Assembly: GCA_022813625.1 (NCBI GenBank)
Contig: JAKLMB010000032.1
Coordinates: 124,001-188,000 of the forward strand
Length of the DNA stretch: 64,000 nucleotides
Direction: 5' to 3'
Source of the DNA: Aaosphaeria pasadenensis
Lineage: Eukaryota > Ascomycota > Dothideomycetes > Pleosporales
Shown: positions 56,401 to 64,000 of the stretch, one piece after another
How the letters are laid out: each line of letters opens with the position of its first letter
Numbering within the stretch: position 1 is the first letter of the stretch
Program-made: the position numbers and the translations under genes
Notes under the pieces: model-generated
Told to the model about the DNA's origin: nothing
The model's database searches: none
The model's input: the letters and a program-made list of their open reading frames with translations, nothing else

Positions 56401-57768
56401 CAGAGAGATATTATGTCACTGAAGAGCCCGCTACACGTGGATTTGTCCCGCGAGATTTCACGACACCGCCCGAGCTGCCCCTCCAGAGCTCCTTTTTCGA
56501 ATGGTCTGCAGAGTACTTCCGCGAACCTCAGATGAGACCCACCGAAGCAGACGAACCGGGGAGCACAGATTATAATGGCCGCCTATGGAGGAGGAATCGC
56601 AACGATAAGATCATTGCCGAGACCCAGCCGCTAAAGGACATTGCTGTAGGACATCGATGGGATGTGTCTCGAGGATATTTCGACAACCTGAGTCAGCCTA
56701 TGAAGATGTGCTTCCACCAGTTTGAGGACCATCTAGTCGTCGCAGACAACCGGAATACGGTTAATGTTTTTGATTACTCCGGCTCCACCCAAAGGATCAA
56801 CAGCTTCTCAAATGGGAATCCAGCGGACTCGAGGATTAGCGAAGTTCGTTTCATCAATGAAGATGATCAAGCCCTCCTCATGACTGGATCTTCAGACGGC
56901 GTACTCAAAGTTTTCCGAAACTATGACTCAAGAGGAAAGACGGAGCTAGTCACTGCTTTCCGAGCCCTGACAGATCTTGTGCCAAGCACCAAAAATGCTG
57001 GTCTCGTGTTTGACTGGCAGCAAGGCAGAGGTCTCGCCTTGGTTGCGGGCGATGTCAAGGTCATCCGCGTTTGGAACGCCAGTACAGAAATATGTACAAG
57101 CGACATACCGGCTAGGTCTGGTTCATGCATCACATCCTTGACCTCGGACCAGGTCGAAGGTGACGTTTTCACAGCGGGCTTTGGTGACGGCGCGGTTCGA
57201 GTATACGATCAGCGTCAGAAGCCAGCAACGGCTATGGTCAAAGTTTGGAAAGAGCACAAGCAATGGGTCACCAATGTTCATCTGCAGCGAGGTGGCCAGC
57301 GCGAGCTCGTCAGCGGCTGTCGGAGCGGCGAAGTCAAGCTCTGGGATATCCGAATGGACAAGAGCGTGAAGACTATACAGGCAACTACCGATACACTGAG
57401 AACTTTGAGTGTCCACGAACATGCGCCTGTCTTTGCAACGTAAGTATTTCCAAAGCATTTCGCTCTGACACTGCTAATCACCTTCTAGCGGTACACAACG
57501 TCATAGAATCAAGATCTTCAATATCAACAATGGCGACATTGTATCACAATTCGAGCCGTACTCCGGCTTCCTTCGCGACAGGTCTTCCGCCATCGCAAGC
57601 ACTGCGTTCCATCCGCATCGCCTACTGATTGCTGCTGCTGCACACCATGACAACCATGTCAACATCTTCGGCTGCCGGGAGTCAGAGCGCCCAGAGCGCG
57701 CTACAGGCAAGACAGTCAAGCTTTGGGATGGAGCCACTGCAGTCAATCGCTCTTCGACATTCGCATGA
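53493..57768 (+). CDS. KOG1: TORC1 subunit Kog1 / Raptor
   Basis: Scaffold of TOR complex 1 that presents substrates to the Tor kinase in response to nutrients, at the vacuole surface. Two exons (53493-57439, 57489-57768) give 1408 residues. The N-terminus (1-85) is disordered. The caspase-like Raptor N-terminal conserved domain begins near 90 (RHGWDDQLNSEEYNNLL). Within it, VLFHYNGHGVPKPTSSGEIW and PSLFVYDCSDAG are hallmark blocks. HEAT-type helices occupy about 480-820 (LLSRFLDLGPWAVNLALSIG, VTEVRAAMLYALTAFLGIRD). WD40 repeats form the C-terminus (about 1060-1408; LLMTGSSDGVLKVFRNYD, GDVFTAGFGDGAVRVYDQ, ELVSGCRSGEVKLWDIRMD). The intron falls within the last WD repeats. The start is the first ATG in frame. 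Confidence 0.95.
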
Positions 57769-58521
57769 GTAGACAAGATTCAGTGCACAATTCTTTTCAA
57801 CATTCTGGCCGTTCTTGCACAGCAAGGCGCCTGCCAGTACGCCATTAGGCAACTTTCGAGATTTCGGCATTATGTTCTTGGGGCTTTTTTTTACGTTTTC
57901 AGTAGTCCGGTTCGGTGGTCCATCGGCATGGGATGTCGAAAGTGGTGTTTGCATGCAGCATAGCGATTCGGGCATATGGAATTCAAGCGATTCGGAGTCA
58001 TAGGGACGGTAACTGTAGAGGGCCATTGCTGCTCGCTTCTAATATTGAGGTAATCTATGAGGCTCGAGTGTGTATGATATACTATCGACTACCTATCTAA
58101 TAATGACACAAGGAAGAAATGTTTGCTTCTGAACCATTAAGATCAAATACTTCACCTGCCATCATTTCAAGTTACTGATTAGACCAATTTGTACCAGTCA
58201 TACTCATCAAAAGAATTCTAGGCAGATTCTCTAAATTCGTCATAAAGATAGAGTCATCCTCTGTCTAGGGTTTGGTGGCTGGAAAAAAAAGTCCCATTCT
58301 GCCCTTGAAGTCGTTGCGGGCATGTGCGGTCATAGGGCTGAGGGCGGGGCAAATGAATCATAACTTTTGGTTGACGTTAGCCCCACCACGAATTCCACGT
58401 CCCCTCTCACGCGAGATATTAAGAACTTTAACACCACCGTCCCACGCCTACCATTGCAGGCTCTTCTTTCATTTAATTCATCTGCTACAATCCTTGGCTC
58501 TTCAATTGTTGCTTCGACACA
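57769..58521. other. Intergenic: KOG1 3' flank and DPS1 promoter
   Basis: About 750 bases between two plus-strand genes. It contains a T run near 57886-57894 and ordinary spacer. I see no gene. Confidence 0.5.
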
Positions 58522-60389
58522 ATGGCCGAACCCGCACCCGCTGCTGCAGGCGCCAGCGACCCTACGAAGGAACCTTCCAAGAATGCATTGAAAAAAGCCC
58601 AGAAGGAGAAGGAAAAGGTTTGATCGCCATTGCCACTACCTACAAATCACTCACATCTCCCAGGCCGAGAAGAAAGCCGCCGCCAAAGCCCGCGAGCTCG
58701 CCGAGCGCCAGAAGAAAGAGGCAGCCGACGCCGAGGACGTCTCCAAAGACTCGTACGGCGAGCTTCCCTTGACCGGCTCCAAGGACTTCAAGGTTACCGG
58801 CGCGAAGCGCGAGGACCTCTCCCAGATTGCCGATTTCGAGGACAAGGAGATCACGTTCCGAGCTTGGGTGGAGAATGCGCGCGTCCAGTCCGCTAAGCTG
58901 GCATTCCTCAACCTGAGGCAGGGTCTCAACACCGTGCAGGCCGTCGTCGCTGCGAGCGAGAAGCTCAGCAAGCAGATGGTCAAGTTCTCGGGTAACGTGT
59001 CGACCGAGAGCACCGTCGCTGTCACGGGTCTCGTCAAGCGTGTCAAGGAGCCCATCAAGAGTGCGACTATCAAGGACTTTGAGATCCACATCCAGAGGCT
59101 TTTCGTCGAGAGCAAAGCTGAGGTTCCTCTGCCGTTGCAGGTCGAAGATGCGGAGCGTCCGATCCCGAGTGAGGGCTTGGGAGAGGACGATTCTAAACAG
59201 GAGGAGAGTGATGGTAGGCCGCTCGTCGGATTGAACACGAGACTAAACAACCGAACCATCGATTTGCGTGCGAAGATCAACCATGCTATCTTCATCATAA
59301 AGGGCGGAGTCTGCGCTCTATTCCAGGAATTTCTTTCTCAAAAAGGTTTTATTCTCATGCAAACTCCCAAGATCCTTGGTTCCGCCTCCGAAGGTGGTGC
59401 TAGTGTCTTCGAGGTCAAGTACTTTGACCGTCCCGCATGTAAGTACCACATTCATCCATCGACACAACCAAAAACTAACATACAACAGGTCTGGCTCAAT
59501 CACCACAATTCTATAAGCAAATGCTCATTGCTTCGAGGTGTGTATTTATTCATATCAATAGAAAATTGCAGGCTGATTCGTTGTTGTGGGTAGATTCCAA
59601 AAAGTTATGGAAATCGGGCCCGTTTTCCGAGCCGAGAACAGCAACACCGCACGACATCTAACCGAGTTCACTGGACTCGATCTTGAGATGGAGTTCCAGG
59701 AGCACTATTACGAGGTTGTTGGTGTGCTCGAGGAGCTCATGCTCTTCATCTTTACCGAGCTCAACAAGCGGTACAAGAAGGAGACCGATCTGGTCCGAAG
59801 TGTTTACCACGTCGACGAGTTCAAGCTCCCAGAGGCTGGCAAGGTTCCCCGCATACCTTTCTCAGAGGGTATACAGATGCTTCGCGACGCTGGCGAAGAT
59901 CTCAACGACTACGATGACTTGAGGTACGTTTCCTGCAATTTTCGTTACATGATGCCGAACTAACATGAACCCCCTAGCACTCCGCAGGAGAAAAAGCTTG
60001 GTCGTCTCGTCCTAGAGAAATACGGCTCCGACTTCTACACGCTAGACCAATTCCCCCTTGCCGTCCGCCCCGCATACACCATGCCATCCCCACACGACCC
60101 CAAGTATTCCAACTCATATGACATGTTTATGCGCGGCCAGGAGATCTGCTCTGGTGCCCAGCGTATCCACGACGCCGAGTTGCTCTCTAAACAGATGCGA
60201 GAGCACGATCCCCCAATCGACCCTAACGGCGCCGGTACCAAGGACTATGTTGACAGCTTCAGGTATGGATGCCCGCCGCATGGTGGAGGCGGCTTCGGCC
60301 TCGAGCGTATCGTGCAGTTCTGGTTGGGCCTGCCAAACATTCGCATGGCGAGCTTGTTCCCCAGGGACCCTGTGCGTGTTACGCCTTAG
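58522..60389 (+). CDS. DPS1: Cytoplasmic aspartyl-tRNA synthetase
   Basis: Class II synthetase that charges tRNA-Asp in the cytosol. Five exons: 58522-58617, 58664-59438, 59489-59537, 59594-59923 and 59978-60389, giving 553 residues. The Lys/Ala-rich N-terminal extension (KNALKKAQKEKEK then AEKKAAAKARELAERQKKEA) is the RNA-binding appendix of eukaryotic AspRS. The OB-fold anticodon domain is around 95-200 (ITFRAWVENARVQSAKLAF). Class II motif 2 is IGPVFRAENSNTARHLTEFT and motif 3 is GGGGFGLERIVQFWLGL near the C-terminus, which ends ASLFPRDPVRVTP as usual. Exon 3 is 49 nt (CLAQSPQFYKQMLIAS). Confidence 0.95.
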
Positions 60390-61025
60390 AGTAACTGCGT
60401 GATGTCGATGATGTTGAAAGACACCTTAGAGTAGGTAGCTGTATGTCGGGTTAAATGGGTCGTCAAGCAGCGAAGAAAGGAGAAAAGATTGGCCATGAGA
60501 CAGCCATAGTCAGCGGAGATCGAGCCACACAGCGTTGGCTTGAGTAGATTAGGTTCTAAGATCACATTGCATCGGACTATTAAAAAATCGAAATTTTATC
60601 CGAGCAGACTCTCCTAAGTCATGCATTGTATATTGGGTATATGATTTGATCAATGCCTACCTCTCTAGACCCTCTATCTGATACTGAGCGCACAGCATGT
60701 CGCTACCTAGACTGCAGCTCTTCTGATTCTCGTGATGCCACTTCAACAGGCAATTGAGATCCAAAGTTGGACGTCAGCCTCGCATAAACTGAAGCTATGG
60801 CAACACTTGGCCGGATAGTCACTCCGAAACTGCTCTTTGGGAGATTCCTAGATAGTGACGGGGCTCTCTGGCCGAACGACTCATGTGCAAGCTCAACTTC
60901 GAGCTTGACTATGACCGTGGAGTGAGGAACATGATGATCCGCTTTCTCAAGCCAATGCCCTTCATCAACATCTCCTGACTTGATTTCGTCTCAACGATTC
61001 ACAGAATCGAATCTCAAGGCCCCTC
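60390..61025. other. Convergent 3' flanks of DPS1 and RRP40
   Basis: About 640 bases between convergent stop codons. I see no gene or notable repeat. Confidence 0.5.
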
Positions 61026-61830
61026 TCACAGACTCTTCAAAACCCTCTCAACGACCTTCCTCTGCCCCTTCTCCCCCAACGCCTGCTCATCCACCTCCTG
61101 CACCGCCCTCCCGACCGCAAGCGTCGTCTTGACATTCCCGCCATCCACCCACAGATACCCATTCCTCCCAATCGCGACCTCAAACCCAACCTTCTCACTC
61201 AACCCCTCCAACACAACCACCTCCCCCTTCTTCCTCCCAGCGAGCAACCTCCTCGCCATGCCCAAGCTAATCTTAAACACCATCCCGCCCTTCAGCGGGC
61301 CGAGCCCGTCGCCCTTGCCCGACGCATCGACGCAGGTCAGTTCGGGGATGGAGTCTCGTCCCGGGTTGGCGACGCGCGCGTAGACGAGGGCGTTGGGCGG
61401 GAGTTGCGGGCGTGTCTTCTTTGTCGCGCCTTCGAAGGCGAGGTGCGGGAGCGTGGCGAGGGGTGTGTTGGGCGTTATGAAGCAGTTGAAGGCCTCACCG
61501 GAGGATGTGTTGACGGTTGCGATTATGAGGTCGTTGGTTGAGGGGAGGTACTATTTTCCCTTGTTAGTCGCAAAGAACGAGCTCACAGGGTTCAATTGAA
61601 TTCTTGAGAAACTTGGGTGAACGTACCCTGCCACTGTTGTATTCTATCCACGCGGCATTCTTTTTGTTGTCTGTCACCAATGCGCCTGCGATTGTGGTGG
61701 TGATGGTGCTGGGTGGGATGTGTCGTAGGCCGGGGCCGAGCGTGAGGGCCTTTTTCTGGTTTTGAGGTTTAGGGAGGGCGCTTGAGGGGATCTCGTCACC
61801 CGGGAGGACTATCGTTGACGAGACAGACAT
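61026..61830 (-). CDS. RRP40: RNA exosome cap subunit Rrp40
   Basis: S1/KH cap protein of the RNA exosome, which guides RNA into the 3'-5' nuclease core in the nucleus and cytoplasm. Two exons (61627-61830, 61026-61550) give 242 residues. The N-terminal part is VLPGDEIPSSALP and TLGPGLRHIPPSTITTTIAG. The S1 domain follows (DLIIATVNTSSGEAFNCFI, NALVYARVANPGRDSIPELT), then the KH-like end, GLGPLKGGMVFKISLGMARR and GRNGYLWVDGG with its GxNG-type loop. The intron joins SGR to YLPSTND. It diverges from SSZ1 across 335 bases. Confidence 0.9.
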
Positions 61831-62165
61831 GTTGTGTGGAACCCAATAGAGGGAAATGTGAAGAAAGTTTTGTGAATGAAGCAGTAAATCGCCCTAAGCT
61901 ACGCAATAATGGCATGGCGAAACGTCGAATTGCATTGAGCGGATGTGCCAAGACTCAGCGGTCCCGCGCTAGGGCCATAAATCTTTTTGAATTTCTGTTC
62001 CGGCGTCGATTCAGGTCCCTCCAGGTTTTTATTAGATCAACCCTTCCCAAGTGTTCTCTCTTTTTTCTCTTCTCAGTCATATACCTCTAGGATACTCTGC
62101 GAAGTAGTCCTGTTTTTAAATTTTGTCCATCGTCGGATTTTGAAGAAAAACACACAACCGCCACG
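61831..62165. promoter_or_regulatory. Short bidirectional promoter RRP40 / SSZ1
   Basis: Only 335 bases separate the start codons of RRP40 (-) and SSZ1 (+), so the two must share promoter space. Both act in RNA and translation homeostasis, which makes co-regulation plausible but unproven. The right half is T/C-rich (near 62047-62073). I see no clear TATA box. Confidence 0.5.
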
Positions 62166-64000
62166 ATGAGTGCAGAGGCAGAAAATACCCCCACCCAGAA
62201 GGTCGCAATCGGAATCTCTTTTGGAAATTCTTACAGCTCTATTGCCTTCACCACAGGAGTAAGACTTGGGTCCCGGGATTTTGAAGACGATTGAGGTTCT
62301 AACAAAGGCTTAGGATGGCAAAGCTGAGGTTATCGCAAACGAGGATGGAGGTATGTTCATACCATTGAAGGCTGGCTGGCGAGAACCCCGCTTACAGATA
62401 TGATAGACCGACAAATCCCCTCAATACTCTCCTACGTAGAGGGAGAAGAACTCCACGGTTCCCAGGCCAAGAGCCAGCTCATCCGCAACTCCAAGAACAC
62501 CGTCGCCTACTTCAGAGATTTCCTCGGACAAGAGTGTGTGCTGAGTATCCTTTGGCTATCCCATTGTTTCTAACAAAATTTTCCAGGTTCAAGTCGATAG
62601 ATCCCAGCCCTTGCCACCAGTCCGCCCACCCCGTCCAGCACGAATCCACCATCTCTTTCAAGATTCGCGATTCCGAGGAGGAGAAGGAGAACGATGTCAC
62701 GGTCTCAGAAATCACCACCAGGCACTTGAAGAGGATACGAGACTCCGCCTCCGACTATCTCGGAAAGAAGGTCAACGCAGCCGTCATCACTGTGCCCACC
62801 AACTTCACCGAGGCCCAGAAGGCCGCTTTGAGCCAGGCCGCTAAGGACGCCGATATCGAGGTCCTCCAATTCATCAACGAGCCCGTTTCCGCTGTTTTGG
62901 CATACGATGCTCGCCCTGACGCGAAGATTGCCGACAAGATTGTCGTAGTCGCAGACTTGGGTGGAACAAGGTCGGATGTCGCAGTCGTTGCCTCGCGCGG
63001 TGGAATCTACACCGTCCTTGCGACCCTCCACGACTACGAGGTCAGCGGATTCAAGCTCGACCAAGTCCTCATCGACCACTTCGCCAAGGAGTTCATCAAG
63101 AAGCACAAATCCGCCGGAGACCCCAGGGAGAACGACCGCTCCCTCGCAAAGATGAAGCTCGAGTGCGAGGCCGTCAAGAAGGCTCTCTCCATCGGTACGA
63201 CCGCCAACTTCTCCGTCGAGAGCTTGGCCAACGGCATCGATTTCACCGCCACCATCAACCGCTCGCGCTACGAGCTCCTCGCATCCAAGATCTTCGCCGC
63301 CTTCGCTCGTCTCGTAACCCACGCCGTCGAGAAGGCCGAGCTCGACCCTCTTGACATCACCGAGGTCATCCTCGCCGGTGGAAACTCCCACACCCCCAGG
63401 ATCGCATCCGCGGTCGGCAATGCCTTCCCCGAGACCACCACCGTCCTCGCACCCTCCACCTCCCCCACCGCCATCAACCCCAGCGAACTCTCCGTCCGCG
63501 GTGCCGCCATCCAGGCCAGCCTCATCCAGGAGTTCGACGTCGAGGACATTGAGCAGAGCACACACCCCATGGTCACCGTCGTCCCCCACCTCTCCCACGC
63601 CGTCGGTGTCCTCTGCATCTCCGGCGACGAGTCCCACGGAATCTTCCACCCCATCGTCGACGCCGAGACCTCCCTCCCCGTGCGAAGAAGCGCCATCATC
63701 TCCACCCCCCGCGAGGGCGGAGACGTCCTGATCAAGCTCGCCGAGGGCGCGGGCCACATCAAGGTGACGAAGCCGGAGCCCAAGCCCAAGAAGGAGGCCA
63801 ACGAGGACGACGAAGACGACAGCGACGAGGACGACAGCGAAGAGGAGGAGGAGGAGCTCCGCGAGCGCACCTGGAAGATCGGCAAGATCCTCTCCGAGGC
63901 CGCCATCCGCGGCGTCAAGAAGGGCGGCAAGGTCGAGGTCCAGATCAACATCGCCGCCGACCTCAGCGTCAACGCCATCTTCCGCGAGGTCGGTGCCAAG
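62166..64000 (+). CDS. SSZ1: Ribosome-associated Hsp70-like Ssz1, partial
   Basis: Atypical Hsp70 of the ribosome-associated complex (with zuotin) that stimulates Ssb on nascent chains. The gene runs off the right edge. Exons: 62166-62258, 62314-62350, 62407-62533 and 62589 to beyond 64000. About 560 residues are visible. The nucleotide-binding domain starts VAIGISFGNSYSSIAFTTG and has the phosphate loop VVVADLGGTRSDVAVVASRG. ILAGGNSHTPRIASAVGNAF is the adenosine motif. The substrate-domain side is reduced, with a long acidic segment (DDEDDSDEDDSEEEEEE) before WKIGKILSEAAIRG. The DRQIPSILSY junction can use two acceptors 9 nt apart. Degenerate Hsp70 signatures distinguish it from Ssa/Ssb. Confidence 0.92.

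Noticed and set aside
62705..63757. 350-codon antisense frame opposite SSZ1
   Set aside because: SSZ1 is unambiguous on the + strand; the antisense frame is Gly/Asp/Val-rich shadow sequence.
1..64000. tRNA, rRNA, CRISPR and transposon signals
   Set aside because: A by-eye scan for B-box GGTTCRANYCC, long terminal repeats, transposase or reverse-transcriptase motifs and regularly spaced repeats found nothing convincing. tRNAscan-SE and a repeat search would settle this.

Overview
The window is a stretch of nuclear DNA from a filamentous ascomycete (Pezizomycotina; a Dothideomycetes-like fungus is my guess, and the species cannot be read from the sequence). The evidence is short spliceosomal introns (mostly 50-140 nt, with GTANGT/GTRAGT donors and CTAAC-type branch sites), genes spaced at about one per 3 kb on both strands, and typical fungal proteins: a cellular RNA-dependent RNA polymerase, a Tea1/TeaA kelch polarity marker, a SUR7-family protein, a PHO84-type phosphate symporter, Atg29 and the Hsp70-like Ssz1. 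I find 22 protein-coding genes, the last one cut by the right edge. I see no rRNA, tRNA, CRISPR array or intact transposon.

Layout. 1-6 kb: RPS4 (-) and DLD1 (-). 8-16.4 kb: an uncharacterised 1063-residue coiled-coil protein (+) and the RdRP (+), whose stop codon abuts a 26-bp tandem repeat. 16.8-22.7 kb: ELP6 (+), RPL37 (-) and a PHO84-like transporter (+). 22.7-25.5 kb: a gene-poor stretch. 25.5-31.3 kb: the most accessory-looking part, with a cytochrome P450 with unusual features, an MFS transporter and a small cysteine-containing secreted protein, all on +. 32-45.3 kb: an orphan low-complexity protein, SUR7-type protein (-), RAV2, MET1, ADE1, ATG29 and a second orphan protein. 46.2-64 kb: TEA1 (-), KOG1, DPS1, RRP40 (-) and SSZ1 (partial).

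Functions. Most genes are conserved housekeeping: translation (RPS4, RPL37, DPS1, SSZ1, ELP6), RNA decay (RRP40), TORC1 signalling, autophagy and vacuolar acidification (KOG1, ATG29, RAV2), sulfite-reductase cofactor and purine synthesis (MET1, ADE1), lactate oxidation (DLD1), phosphate uptake (PHO84) and polarity or membrane organisation (TEA1, SUR7). The neighbours do not form an obvious single pathway; the P450/MFS/secreted-protein trio is the only functional grouping worth suspecting, and it has no biosynthetic backbone enzyme here.

The most noteworthy signals lie in gene structure. DLD1 needs two GC-AG introns. RPS4 intron 3 carries a near-perfect hairpin. ATG29 has a 10-nt coding microexon, and RPL37 has a 4-nt first coding exon. 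SSZ1 has two in-frame acceptors 9 nt apart. A 26-bp minisatellite begins at the first base after the RdRP stop. The P450 lacks the usual acidic/Thr I-helix pair and has an over-long C-terminus. Exon models were built by hand from frame continuity, splice consensus and family conservation; no alignment or transcript data were used.
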